DNA from: Chloroflexaceae bacterium
GTDB taxonomy: Bacteria > Chloroflexota > Chloroflexia > Chloroflexales > Chloroflexaceae
Direction of reading: 5' to 3'
NCBI GenBank assembly: GCA_012034075.1
Contig: JAAURD010000005.1
Span: 1-59,616 of the forward strand
DNA: 59,616 bases
Position 1 is the first letter of the stretch; each line of letters starts with the position of its first letter. The notes under the pieces are model-generated. The model was not told the DNA's origin, made no database searches, and saw only the letters and a program-made list of their open reading frames with translations. A program made the position numbers and the translations under genes. Shown piece after piece: positions 34,012 through 43,613 of the stretch.

Positions 34012-37000
34012 TTATATGCCGACCAGCGTCACACGACCCTGCGAACCATACCCAACTTCGGTGATCAGGCGATTGGGGTCGTGTAACTCGGCCATAATGG
34101 AACGGGCGGCTTCATCCAGTTTCATATCGATGCTCAGGTCTACGGCACGACAGAAGACCGGTCCCCATTCGAGATTAAGCGTTTTGGTGAGACCAAACAA
34201 GCCGCCACCGATAGCCCCAAAATCCATCTGCTGCCCCAGACCAAATTGCCCATCGAGACGTGCAACCGTCACAAAGCGTCCCTGACCTTGCTGAGCAGCG
34301 GTATGCAGGGGCTGCTTCAGATATTTTGCAAGGAGAAAGACGTGGCGGACAACGACCTTTTCGGTTTCTGAAAAGAGGCCGCCGGACGGTTGCGGTTGGG
34401 TCATGGGTGGGTTGAGATGAATAAAGGCCCCAACTGGTCCATAGGTCTGAGTCACAGCAGCCAGTGTTTCTGGTAGGCGAGCTTCCTCAAGATCAGGTAA
34501 GCTCACGCGGGGCGTACCGGCAGGCAGTGGCTGTTGGGTTGGAATGAGCGAGGTTGGCAGACTCAGCACAACTACTCGCCATCCGCGTTGGGTCAGCAAC
34601 GTGACCAGTTTTGCGATCAACGGGGTACCATCATCCGTTACCAGGCAAATGTGACCACTCTGCTGTGGTATTTCCAAAAAATCCGGTGCATTCAAGGGCT
34701 GTAAATTCGCTATTTTGCGTGGTACTCCGTGAGATTCTGGGGTGGCATGAGAGACAACATCAGGGAGTGCCGCAGAGCTCTGGTGACCGTTGCTGATGAC
34801 ATGGCTCATATGGTTGCTGATCTGATCCAGTGTGCGCAGTTCAGCCAACTCTTCTGGTTTGAGTCGGGGTATCGCCGGAAACTGATCTTGCAATGCACCC
34901 ATAATCTCCACCCGCTTGATCGAGTCAATACCCAGGTCAGCCTCAATATCCATCTCCGGCTCCAACATATCAACTGGATAGCCGGTCTTTTCACTCACTA
35001 TCTCAAGCAAGGCAATATGCAGCATCTCAACATCAACAGATGATATTGCTGGTACAGCAACCGCGACACCATTACTGCCATATGCGGGTTCTGTGAGCGG
35101 GCTATGCATCTCTGGAATCGACACGGGCATGGTTGGTGCCGGTGTTGCCAATGCAACTGGTGCTGATACGGGGGTTGTGGGTGGCAGTACAGCAGGTAAT
35201 GTATCACCCCCCGAGAAGTTGACCGCAACTGGCTGAAGCGAGCGCGAAAGATGTGTGCTAATCTGGTCAAGAGTACGTAACTCGGCAAGTTCCTCTGGCG
35301 TGAGACGTGGTAAATCCGCAAAACGGTCCTGCATAGCACCAAGAATTTCCACCCGCTTGATCGAGTCGATGCCAAGATCGGCCTCGATATCCATTTCTGC
35401 TTCCAACATCTCCACCGGGTACCCCGTCTTTTCGCTCACAATTTCAAGCAGTGCTTGATTCACCTGGGCTGCTGAAATACCCGTTGCTCCGGTTGGGGTC
35501 GCCATCACAGGATCCGGTGCGACTGCTGGTACATGAGGCATCACCGTTGGCAACTTGATTGGTTCAAGTGGTGTTGTCAATACCGGAGACACAGGCGGCT
35601 GGGCCGGTGCGACTGGCTGCGAATGAACGGGAGGCTGTAGGGGTGCAGCACGCTGCGCCACTCCCGGAGCGATCAGGGTGTCGAATGAGAACGATGGCGA
35701 CTTTTGACCATTGCTCTCGGAGGCCTCCAAACTTGTAGTATGATCTCCATTCGTGCTAACCTGATGCGCATCCTGAACTGGTTGAGGCTCGACAACGGGT
35801 ATCACTGGCGCTGTCTGATCATGTTTCCCATTTGTTGATCCATCGCCATGTACCGGGGCTTCGGTTTGCGTCGCTATGGGGAGAGACGAAAGGGCTACGA
35901 TCTGAGGAGGTTCTGCGACGGAGCGCAATGGGGTTTGGCTGGTTGTTCCAAGCAGTGTGTGATGGTGGTCCTGGATCATCTGGAAAAACAGGCGCGAGTG
36001 TTCCGTCTGACGTTCCAGGTATTGCTCATGCACGCGCAACGTTTCGCTCTGATGATGATGCAGGAGCGAGGCACTATGGGAGAGATTTTCGAGTACGCCT
36101 GAAGGCACCCCTTGTTGGGGTTGACCTAACAACATGGACTGTTGTTGATGCATAAACTGGAAAAAGGTACGGAAAAACTCTGCCTGATGATTCAAATACT
36201 GTTCATGGACTTTGAGCGTTTCGCGTTGATGATCAGAAAAGTGATTCATACCACGTTCAAAGACGCCAAGCAGGGCTTGTTGATCAACTGAATGATGGGT
36301 ATGTTGAGCGTGGTGCGCAGATTGTATAGGTATGGTATGTGCATCAGGTCCCAATGATGCTGGACCGTTTTGCATAGCTGTGTTATTTGACATAGGAAGT
36401 GTCTCACTCCGTTGGGAAATCGAATCCACTGGTTGAATGACCGAATCCATCATAACGATGGGAGTTTCAACGACTGTTTCCGTCTTTTGGGTTGGGTTTG
36501 CGGGCGATACCGGTACCGACGGTGGCGTAATGGTGAAACCATCTTGCAGGGACCTGGCAAATGCTTCACGGGTTTTCGGGCTCACATAGTTGCTGCCATT
36601 GAGTGGAATAGCCATCCCTTTGCCCTTGCGCTTGCGCGAGGTTGCCGAGATTGGTTCTAGCCCATAGGTATCAATGGTCGAGAGCGATAGCCCGGCAACA
36701 CGGAGCTGCACCAGCGCTTCACTCAGCTGGCGGTCGCTATCCTTTTGACGGCTGGCATTCACGGAAAGTGCGATATGAGGACGATCTCCAAGAATATCAT
36801 GAACCAGATTGGTCAAAATACTGCGTGGCCCAAATTCAACAAAACAGAACCCGCCTGTCTGATAGATTTGCTCAATCTGCTGCTGGAACAGCACTGGCTG
36901 CAGAATATGCTGGGCCAGCATATGTTGGATAGCAACTGGATCAGACGGATAGGGTTGGGCACTTGCATTTGAGTAGACGGGTATGGTTGGTGACTGAAAA

Positions 37001-39414
37001 TGAGCACGTGCAATCGCCTGGGCAAATGGCTGTTGCGCATGGCCCACCAGTGATGTGTGAAATGCAGCCGAGACGGGTAGCAAATCGCTATTGTAGCCCT
37101 TGTTACGGAGAGCTTGATGGGCCTGATGCACAGCTTCGGTGGGTCCAGCCAGAACCATCTGGCGTGGTGAATTGAGGTTTGCAATCGTCACTCCGGCGAA
37201 GGCCTGAATGTCAGCCTGCAGGTTGCGCAAATCACCAGAAACCGCAAGCATGGTGCCGGCGTCAAAATCGCGGTCGGTCAGGGGAGACATAGCCTGACCA
37301 CGTGCGCGTACCAGGGCAAAATAATCGGCATCATTCATCGCACCGGCGGCCCAGAGTGCGGTCAATTCACCAAAACTGTGTCCTGCCGTAAAATCGGGTC
37401 GAAAACCAGTCTGTTGCAGCATTTTATAGAGACAGGCACTGAAAACACCAATCGCTGGTTGGGCATATCGGGTTTGCTGAAGTGCCTGCGCGTGCTGGTT
37501 GCGCTGTTCTGCGGAAAAGACTGGACGTGGGAAGACGACACTCGAGAGCGATGGTTGGTTATCCTGTTCAAACAGGCTATCGATGTAGGCATATGCATGG
37601 CGCAAAATGGGAAAGTTGAGCAGTAACTCACGCCCCATATCCAGGTATTGGGAACCCTGGCCGGCAAATAATGCGACGACCCGACCCTGTAATGACAAGC
37701 CTTGCTGACGATAGAACACGCCCCGCGGATGCTGCCATGTTTCGGCCTGTGGTTGTTTTTGCAACCCATTGATGGCCAGTTGCAACATCTCACGGGTCTC
37801 TTCCAGGGTTGCAGCAACAAAACCAACCCGTGCATAGGGAAGTGGAATATGAGCTGTTTTGACCTCTTCAAGCAAGGCAGTATACTGTTGTGCCGCCTGA
37901 TCCGATTGAAGGCCAGCCGCAATTGACTCACAACGTTCGCGTAACGCAGTCGGATGTTCGGCCGCAATGACGACCGGATGGGAAGCACGATGGAGACGAT
38001 AGGCCGACTGATGTTCCGGCTGATACTCTTCTAGCACCACGTGAAAGTTTGTCCCTCCAAAACCAAATGAACTCACACCAGCACGACGCGGTGGAGCTTG
38101 TTCTGTCCGAATCCAGGGTCGCGACTCAGTGTTTAAGTAGAAGGGCGAGTCGTCAATGGCAAATTTCTCATGTGGCTCGGTGATATTCATGGTTGGCGGT
38201 AACACCTTGTGATGCAATGCCAACGCTGTTTTGATCATGCTCGCGGCTCCCGCAGCAGCTTTGGTATGGCCAATTTGTGATTTGATACTGCCCAATGCAA
38301 TCGCCTGCTGAGCAGAGGTATGTTCATTGAACACGGTGCGCAACGAGGTAAATTCGGTGATATCACCGACCACCGTCCCCGTGCCGTGCGCTTCGATCAG
38401 ACCGACCGTATCTGGAGTAAAACCGGCATTTTCATAGGCTGTTCGAAGCGCACGGGCCTGACCGGCTGAATGTGGCGCGTAGATGCTTTTATGCTTACCA
38501 TCGCTCGACGTACCAATACCACGGATAACGGCATAGATCCGGTCCTGATCACGTTCGGCGTCCTCAAGGCGCTTGAGGACGATCATGCCCAGACCTTCAC
38601 CAACCATCATGCCATCGCCATCACGATCAAAGGGTCGTGGTTTATCGCTGGCAGAAAAGGCCGGTGTTTTACTAAAACACATATAGGTAAATACCGAATT
38701 ATCGGTATCCACACCACCGGCGATCATCATATCACAACGGCCTTCGGTGAGTTCGCTTAACGCCATTTTCAAGGCACCGAGCGAACTGGCACAGGCAGCA
38801 TCGACAACACAGTTGGTACCACCCAGATTCAGACGATTGGTGATGCGACCGGCAATAACATTCCCCAACAGGCCAGGGAATGAGTTCTCTTCCCACCCAA
38901 CATAAGCACTTTTGATTTTTTCAACAATGGTGTCGGCATCGGTTTCGGAGATGCCAGAACTGATCAGTGCTTTCTTCCAAACCGGATATTGCAACCGCGT
39001 TGTCAGCGGCGTAATGAGCTTTTGACCACCCGAAACGCCCAGAATCACCCCAGTACGTTCACGTGCGAACGCTCGGTCTTCACCATACCCAGCATCTTCT
39101 AATGCCTGACGGGCAACGACCAGGGCCAGCAGTTGTGATACATCTGTGCATTCAAGGGCATTCGGTGGGAGACCAAATTCCAGTGGATCAAAGTCAATAT
39201 TGGGAAGAAACCCACCGCGCATGCAATAGACCTTATCGCGGGCATTCGGGTCGGGATCATAGTAATCATCTGTATTCCAGTGGGTTTCCGGTACATCAGT
39301 AATACAATCAACTTTATCAAGAATATTTTGCCAATATTCTTGAAGATTTCGCGCTTTGGGAAAGATACCGGCCATGCCTACGATAGCAATGGGTGGTAAC
39401 TGCGATTGACGCAC
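34012..39414 (-). CDS. pfaA: PfaA-like iterative lipid synthase: KS-AT-ACP-ACP-KR(N half)
   Basis: 1800 residues from a GTG at 39414 with AAAGGAG eight bases upstream; the frame is also open from ATGs just before. KS: Cys209 (DAACASSL), His343 (EAHGTGT) and His383 (GHTKAAAG). AT: Ser680 in AGHSFGEL. A linker of about 350 residues includes a two-fold repeat around ETLKVHEQYL / ETLRVHEQYL (about 1060-1160). Two ACPs follow, each with LGIDSIKRVEI (Ser1351, Ser1498). The last ~220 residues form the non-catalytic half of a KR and end GSQGRVTLVGI. The in-frame palindrome at 35635 codes VAQRAAPLQ in the linker. It heads the operon and would carry the growing chain, while the three other proteins supply KR, DH and ER activity. 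Confidence 0.9.
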   Translation of the reverse strand: MRQSQLPPIAIVGMAGIFPKARNLQEYWQNILDKVDCITDVPETHWNTDDYYDPDPNARDKVYCMRGGFLPNIDFDPLEFGLPPNALECTDVSQLLALVVARQALEDAGYGEDRAFARERTGVILGVSGGQKLITPLTTRLQYPVWKKALISSGISETDADTIVEKIKSAYVGWEENSFPGLLGNVIAGRITNRLNLGGTNCVVDAACASSLGALKMALSELTEGRCDMMIAGGVDTDNSVFTYMCFSKTPAFSASDKPRPFDRDGDGMMVGEGLGMIVLKRLEDAERDQDRIYAVIRGIGTSSDGKHKSIYAPHSAGQARALRTAYENAGFTPDTVGLIEAHGTGTVVGDITEFTSLRTVFNEHTSAQQAIALGSIKSQIGHTKAAAGAASMIKTALALHHKVLPPTMNITEPHEKFAIDDSPFYLNTESRPWIRTEQAPPRRAGVSSFGFGGTNFHVVLEEYQPEHQSAYRLHRASHPVVIAAEHPTALRERCESIAAGLQSDQAAQQYTALLEEVKTAHIPLPYARVGFVAATLEETREMLQLAINGLQKQPQAETWQHPRGVFYRQQGLSLQGRVVALFAGQGSQYLDMGRELLLNFPILRHAYAYIDSLFEQDNQPSLSSVVFPRPVFSAEQRNQHAQALQQTRYAQPAIGVFSACLYKMLQQTGFRPDFTAGHSFGELTALWAAGAMNDADYFALVRARGQAMSPLTDRDFDAGTMLAVSGDLRNLQADIQAFAGVTIANLNSPRQMVLAGPTEAVHQAHQALRNKGYNSDLLPVSAAFHTSLVGHAQQPFAQAIARAHFQSPTIPVYSNASAQPYPSDPVAIQHMLAQHILQPVLFQQQIEQIYQTGGFCFVEFGPRSILTNLVHDILGDRPHIALSVNASRQKDSDRQLSEALVQLRVAGLSLSTIDTYGLEPISATSRKRKGKGMAIPLNGSNYVSPKTREAFARSLQDGFTITPPSVPVSPANPTQKTETVVETPIVMMDSVIQPVDSISQRSETLPMSNNTAMQNGPASLGPDAHTIPIQSAHHAQHTHHSVDQQALLGVFERGMNHFSDHQRETLKVHEQYLNHQAEFFRTFFQFMHQQQSMLLGQPQQGVPSGVLENLSHSASLLHHHQSETLRVHEQYLERQTEHSRLFFQMIQDHHHTLLGTTSQTPLRSVAEPPQIVALSSLPIATQTEAPVHGDGSTNGKHDQTAPVIPVVEPQPVQDAHQVSTNGDHTTSLEASESNGQKSPSFSFDTLIAPGVAQRAAPLQPPVHSQPVAPAQPPVSPVLTTPLEPIKLPTVMPHVPAVAPDPVMATPTGATGISAAQVNQALLEIVSEKTGYPVEMLEAEMDIEADLGIDSIKRVEILGAMQDRFADLPRLTPEELAELRTLDQISTHLSRSLQPVAVNFSGGDTLPAVLPPTTPVSAPVALATPAPTMPVSIPEMHSPLTEPAYGSNGVAVAVPAISSVDVEMLHIALLEIVSEKTGYPVDMLEPEMDIEADLGIDSIKRVEIMGALQDQFPAIPRLKPEELAELRTLDQISNHMSHVISNGHQSSAALPDVVSHATPESHGVPRKIANLQPLNAPDFLEIPQQSGHICLVTDDGTPLIAKLVTLLTQRGWRVVVLSLPTSLIPTQQPLPAGTPRVSLPDLEEARLPETLAAVTQTYGPVGAFIHLNPPMTQPQPSGGLFSETEKVVVRHVFLLAKYLKQPLHTAAQQGQGRFVTVARLDGQFGLGQQMDFGAIGGGLFGLTKTLNLEWGPVFCRAVDLSIDMKLDEAARSIMAELHDPNRLITEVGYGSQGRVTLVGI
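35635..35666. repeat. In-frame copy 3 of the 32-bp palindromic element
   Basis: It begins ctgtaggggtgcagcacgct and matches the element at 839 and 1775 in the same frame, here encoding PGVAQRAAPLQ in the disordered linker before the first ACP. The distal arm has diverged (cactcccg instead of ccctacag). Confidence 0.6.
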
Positions 39415-39744
39415 TGAGTCTGCTCCTTTCATCATCAAACGGTCGATGACATACTGCCATCATCACATCAAACAGCAAGCATTATCATGACGGTTCGTCA
39501 CGATGGCTGCTGGTGATCCGGTCAGCTCTTTTGCTTAACAAAACATCACCCCAGCACAGCAATGCCCTTGAACGCCGCTGGCATTTTCGCTGCTGTTAGC
39601 CCATGTAGAACAACCCGTACAGCGAATGTAGTTCATGTCTACCGAGCAATGATAATCTATCGAGTCACAGCCTTGGAAAACAGTCGGCAAAGCATAGCAT
39701 GGTGTTACAGGTCTGTCAATTATCATTCATATCACCGGCTAGCT

Positions 39745-39772
39745 ATTGTACCAACGTCAGATACGATACCAA
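39745..39772 (-). promoter_or_regulatory. Candidate promoter of the lipid-synthase operon
   Basis: On the minus strand TTGGTA (39772-39767), a 16-nt spacer and TACAAT (39750-39745). It is about 330 nt before the GTG start of the first gene. A closer promoter cannot be excluded. Confidence 0.35.
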
Positions 39773-39847
39773 TGATGGTTCCATCGTATCTGCATATCGA
39801 TGCACCGAACATCACCAGACAGAACCAGAATAAAGATGTTGTGTCTA

Positions 39848-39877
39848 TTGACACATATGATAGGTGTGAACTACAAT
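39848..39877 (+). promoter_or_regulatory. Sigma-70-type promoter of the gene at 39957
   Basis: TTGACA at 39848-39853, an 18-nt spacer and TACAAT at 39872-39877, about 80 nt before the start codon. Both boxes match the consensus closely. Confidence 0.6.
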
Positions 39878-39956
39878 AAGAGTAAGAGAATACTTGCAAT
39901 AATCACGTTCTGGTTACCTTGTTAACAACGCCCTATTGAATACCTGGATAAAACTC

Positions 39957-40373
39957 ATGACCCTGACAGATCGTATGATTACTGGTGCTATCGCTTCAAA
40001 TCCGGGCAAATACGATGGACCCGGCGAATACCGTTACTCGATTACCGAAAAAACCATCTACTTTTCCAGTGCAGTCAAGCCTGATCCCAAAGATAAGGAC
40101 CCCTGGGTTGCGTTGCCCTCGCTGGATCCAGAAGGATCGAAACGTTTGGACCGTGCGTTTCAACGCTTTATCAAACGTCGCTGGTTGCCAAGCCGTCAAC
40201 ACGAACTGGAACGCTTTGCAGAGAAACGTGGCTGGGATATGGCACGTGAACTGAAATACGGTGGCGGTGCCCTGGAAGATAAGGAAGCAGAAGAATGGCA
40301 ATATGTTGTCAATCGCGAATTGGAACGATTGACTCACAGGGCAAGCGACATTATTCAACAAAGCGAACAATAA
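39957..40373 (+). CDS. Hypothetical protein, 138 residues
   Basis: ATG at 39957; a TTG at 39936 in frame would add seven residues. The protein is charged and soluble: a short beta-rich start (YRYSITEKTIYFSS), a basic stretch with SKRLDRAFQRFIKRRW, and an acidic helical C-terminal third (EDKEAEEWQYVVNRELERL). There is no signal peptide or membrane segment. I recognise no family. It has its own promoter at 39848 and is divergent from the lipid-synthase operon, so it might share regulation with it, but no function can be given. Confidence 0.6.
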   Translation: MTLTDRMITGAIASNPGKYDGPGEYRYSITEKTIYFSSAVKPDPKDKDPWVALPSLDPEGSKRLDRAFQRFIKRRWLPSRQHELERFAEKRGWDMARELKYGGGALEDKEAEEWQYVVNRELERLTHRASDIIQQSEQ

Positions 40374-40719
40374 CCAGGATTGATCTTGCATGAGATGAAA
40401 GTGTGTGTCACAAGAAGAGCATCTTTTGCGCGGTCACCCTTCGTTATGAAGGAATTTGGCATATTCAGGCCATCAAAACCAGCAAAGGTTTGCCCTTATT
40501 ATCATCTATGCCTGCATTGAATGAATATCATTCGGTTGTTCTGACAATGGTATTCGTTCTCTGGTATTCGATATACATGCAGGTAACAGGAGTGCCGTGC
40601 TTATGCTAGCATTATCTGATCGGCATGTCAAGTGCATTCACTACATTTCTCGTGCAAGGTATCAACCTGGAGAAAAGAATCAGGAAAAAACGAGGAACTG
40701 ATAGTCGAACCAGCAATCT
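40374..40719. other. Convergent intergenic region, nothing recognised
   Basis: About 346 nt between the stops of the hypothetical gene and of the AlaX-like gene. AT-rich. A 68-codon frame (40403-40609) lacks a ribosome site. I see no strong hairpin terminator, RNA gene or repeat. Confidence 0.4.
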
Positions 40720-41439
40720 CTAGGCATCTCCCAGACCAACCACAATGCGCTTATTGCTCGCCCCTTTGCTGCGTGTTTTGCGGAGAACGATGCTACCTAC
40801 TTCGCCAGTACGTGATACATGCGTGCCGCCATCTGCCTGGAGATCAAGCCCAACGATGTTGACGGTTCGGATATGGGTAATATCTTCGGGGATCAAATTG
40901 ATTTTGGTACGCACGAGATCGGGAATCTGGAAGGCTCGTTCACGGGTAAGGATAGTAACCTCAATCGGATGATCCGCCACAATTTCACTATTCACCCGCT
41001 CGATGATTTCCTGTGCCAGTTCATTGGAAAAATCAGCCAGTTCAAAATCTAGCCTTCCTTCATGCACATCCATACTGCCACCGGTGACTGGAGCACGATA
41101 ATCACGCCAGATAACGCCACAGAGGATATGCAGGGCGGTATGCATGCGCATCAAACGAAAGCGGCGTTCCCAGTTAATTTGCCCATAGAGTGAATCGCCA
41201 ATGTCGGGCAGCATGTCATTATCCTCAAGGGTATGCCACACCATGTCGCCTTCACGCTTCACATTGATAATCTGCCAGGTGGTTGTGTGGTCGGTCAGTG
41301 TCCCGGTATCGTGTGGTTGACCACCACCCGTTGCATAAAACGCCGTGCGATCCAATGCTACCCGCTGAGCATCAACCATAAGCACTTGTGCATCAAAGGT
41401 TTTTAGATACGCATTGGTATGATAAAGCAATTCTGTCAT
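40720..41439 (-). CDS. AlaX-type alanyl-tRNA editing protein
   Basis: 239 residues from the ATG at 41439 (GAGG eight bases upstream); the in-frame extension to 41568 is not credible. It removes serine or glycine wrongly attached to tRNA-Ala. Metal ligands are His100 and His104 (MHTALH) and His207 (DGGTHV); the glycine-rich ATGGGQPHDTG loop near 36 is the usual N-terminal motif. At the position where AlaRS editing domains have Cys (CGGTH) there is Asp, which occurs in some AlaX proteins but should be noted. It ends with a basic tail. It precedes no AlaRS gene, so it is a free-standing editing factor. Confidence 0.85.
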   Translation of the reverse strand: MTELLYHTNAYLKTFDAQVLMVDAQRVALDRTAFYATGGGQPHDTGTLTDHTTTWQIINVKREGDMVWHTLEDNDMLPDIGDSLYGQINWERRFRLMRMHTALHILCGVIWRDYRAPVTGGSMDVHEGRLDFELADFSNELAQEIIERVNSEIVADHPIEVTILTRERAFQIPDLVRTKINLIPEDITHIRTVNIVGLDLQADGGTHVSRTGEVGSIVLRKTRSKGASNKRIVVGLGDA

Positions 41440-41521
41440 TAAAAGGCCTCTTTTGACGTGTGACCAGCATATGAGCCACACGTCAAGCAGAAAAACAGCG
41501 TCATGACCCGACAATACTGGT

Positions 41522-42418
41522 TTATTGCTGACGACGTTTCTTTTCGTAGCGTAACATACCAGCAACACTCATTTCGCCCCAACTCTGAGCAATCAGATAG
41601 CCAGGGTGATCTTCAGCATAGGGCACCCAGCGTGCGTTGATGGCTGGAACATCTTCATCTCCCCGGTTTAATGCACTATTGACAATTTCGACCAGTTCGT
41701 CGAGCTTTTCTTCGCCAATGCGAAGTACATCAGCAACATTGTCGTGTGGACCATAATGCGTAATATACAGGCGGCTGATATCAGCCTGGCGCAGCATAGC
41801 AAAGGTGTTGCGGTGTGCTGCCAGGTTGTAGGTTGGTACTGGCGTAATAGGGAGCAAGAGGTTATAACGTTCCATAAACAGGCTCGTTGAATCGCCTGCG
41901 AACAGCCCACCAGTCTTACGGTCCCAATAGGCAACATGGTCTGGGGAATGCCCTGGGGTGTACCATCCCTCAAGCACAACATCCTGACCAAGGTCCAGGT
42001 GCAGGTTTTCGGATGGCGAGAGTCGTTCAGCCGGAATAGGCAAAATATCGCCGTGCAACGGCCAAGCCGCTTCTCCCACCGCACGTCGTACACTGGGAAT
42101 AAGGCGCGAAGGATCGACCAGATGTTCGATGGACATGCTGTGAATATGGACCTGGGCACGCGGGAGCGCATCGGCAAGATATCCCGCTCCACCAGCATGA
42201 TCCATATGCACATGCGTACAGATAATATGACCAACTTGTTCGGGGAGAATGGAGAGTTCTTGTAAGCCAGCCAGTGTCGCTGGCACAGTAAGTGACGTAC
42301 CTGTTTCGATCAGAGCTATATCATCGCCACGGACAACATAGGTGACACCAACGCCAGGTCGTGCCAGTAAATCGTGGTCAATCGCATGAATATGATCATC
42401 AACACGAAATATTTCCAT
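41522..42418 (-). CDS. Metallo-beta-lactamase-fold hydrolase
   Basis: 298 residues; ATG at 42418, overlapping the end of the RicT gene by 20 nt. Zinc site: His69, His71, Asp73 and His74 (THVHMDHAGG), then a GHSPDH, an Asp in FAGDS and a His in YITHYGPHDN. This is the glyoxalase II/lactonase-like branch. The substrate is unknown. Third gene of an operon with an adenylate cyclase and RicT, so it could handle a signalling metabolite, but housekeeping thioester hydrolysis is as likely. Confidence 0.85.
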   Translation of the reverse strand: MEIFRVDDHIHAIDHDLLARPGVGVTYVVRGDDIALIETGTSLTVPATLAGLQELSILPEQVGHIICTHVHMDHAGGAGYLADALPRAQVHIHSMSIEHLVDPSRLIPSVRRAVGEAAWPLHGDILPIPAERLSPSENLHLDLGQDVVLEGWYTPGHSPDHVAYWDRKTGGLFAGDSTSLFMERYNLLLPITPVPTYNLAAHRNTFAMLRQADISRLYITHYGPHDNVADVLRIGEEKLDELVEIVNSALNRGDEDVPAINARWVPYAEDHPGYLIAQSWGEMSVAGMLRYEKKRRQQ

Positions 42419-43613
42419 ATCTATACCTCCTCTTTTTGTCTTTCAAAACCGTGTTATCATTAGTCTGTTCGTCTGTATCTGATCGTCGGCGTGATCGCCG
42501 GCGTGATGATTTTTTGCGCCCAAGATCAAGATCAGATGGGGCAGATTTATTGTTCTCAACGCTCGATGAAGGTGTTGCTGGTATTGATGAACGGTCAGCG
42601 CGTTCTTCTGCTACCATATTGCTGTGATAATGCGACGAACCAACCAATGACGATGAAGGTCTATGCCGGTGTTTCCGCGATTCCACTCCATCTGAGGCAT
42701 CATCATCGAGTAAAGCAAGGATGTCAACATCCTGCTCATCTGCATCAAACTGATCGAGTATTGGTGAATCAGATTCAACCAGATACCGATCATCATCTGT
42801 TTCATCCTCAATCATGGTTCGCCCAAGCTGATCGATGGGATAATGTTCTTCCATACCACTGCTCTGCAACCGGACCAGAACCAGTTGCTTCAGCACATTC
42901 ACCGACACAACTTCGCCTGGACCATCAGGTGTATGCACATGATGACCTCGGCGCGGCAGTTCAGCTCGCAATTCGAGATAATGCTGGTGTTCATATGATA
43001 GGCAGCATAAGAGACGACCACAGACACCACTTATTTTTCCGGGATTCAGCGGCAGGTCCTGTTCTTTCGCCATTTTGATGCTGACCCGCGCAAAATCAGG
43101 TAAGAAGCGTTCACAGCACAACATCTGCCCACATGGGCCAATCCCCCCCAGCAGTTTTGCCTCATCACGAGGACCAATCTGGCGCAACTCAATGCGGCTA
43201 CGAAAGGTACGTGCGAGGTCACGAACCAACTGGCGAAAATCGACACGATGTTCGGCCGTAAAATAGAAGGTGAGTCGTGAACCATCAAAGCTATATTCCG
43301 CTTTCACCAATTGCATTGGCAATCCATGGGCCACAACCCGTTCAGCACACCGTTTTAGCACGTCATCGTGCTGTTGTGCTAACACGTTCATCTGGTGAAA
43401 ATCAGATTCATTTGCCAGGCGTAAAACGGGTTTCAGTTCATCAACCAGCTCACTATCCTGTATCGTATGAGCTTCAAAGGCAACACGCGCCATATCTGGA
43501 CCACGCACGGTATCAACAATAACCGTATCACCACGATGCAGCTCCAGTTCGCAGGGATCAAAGTAATAGGTTTTACTACTCTGTTTAAAACGGATCCCAA
43601 CGACAATTGGCAT
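42399..43613 (-). CDS. ricT: RicT/YaaT family PSP1-domain protein with charged C-terminal extension
   Basis: 404 residues; its ATG overlaps the cyclase stop (TAATG). The PSP1 core (about 1-260) has the Cys-rich segments GIGPCGQMLCCERFL and GVCGRLLCCLSYEH, matching RicT, which in Bacillus forms the RicA-RicF-RicT complex that binds [4Fe-4S] clusters and helps RNase Y process mRNA. No RicA or RicF is nearby. The last 140 residues are not part of the family: an acidic stretch (DADEQDVDILALLDDDAS) then a basic one (KKSSRRRSRRRSD), likely disordered and able to bind RNA. Its coupling to an FHA-cyclase gene suggests that RNA processing may answer to signalling; that is inference. Confidence 0.85.
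   Translation of the reverse strand: MPIVVGIRFKQSSKTYYFDPCELELHRGDTVIVDTVRGPDMARVAFEAHTIQDSELVDELKPVLRLANESDFHQMNVLAQQHDDVLKRCAERVVAHGLPMQLVKAEYSFDGSRLTFYFTAEHRVDFRQLVRDLARTFRSRIELRQIGPRDEAKLLGGIGPCGQMLCCERFLPDFARVSIKMAKEQDLPLNPGKISGVCGRLLCCLSYEHQHYLELRAELPRRGHHVHTPDGPGEVVSVNVLKQLVLVRLQSSGMEEHYPIDQLGRTMIEDETDDDRYLVESDSPILDQFDADEQDVDILALLDDDASDGVESRKHRHRPSSSLVGSSHYHSNMVAEERADRSSIPATPSSSVENNKSAPSDLDLGRKKSSRRRSRRRSDTDEQTNDNTVLKDKKRRYRYGNISC

Larger units (their letters stand above)
39439..39956. other. Divergent intergenic region upstream of the lipid-synthase operon
   Basis: About 500 nt without a credible gene and AT-richer than its flanks. It holds a likely promoter for each direction (separate entries) and would give the synthase mRNA a leader of roughly 300 nt. 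I see no riboswitch consensus. Confidence 0.5.
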
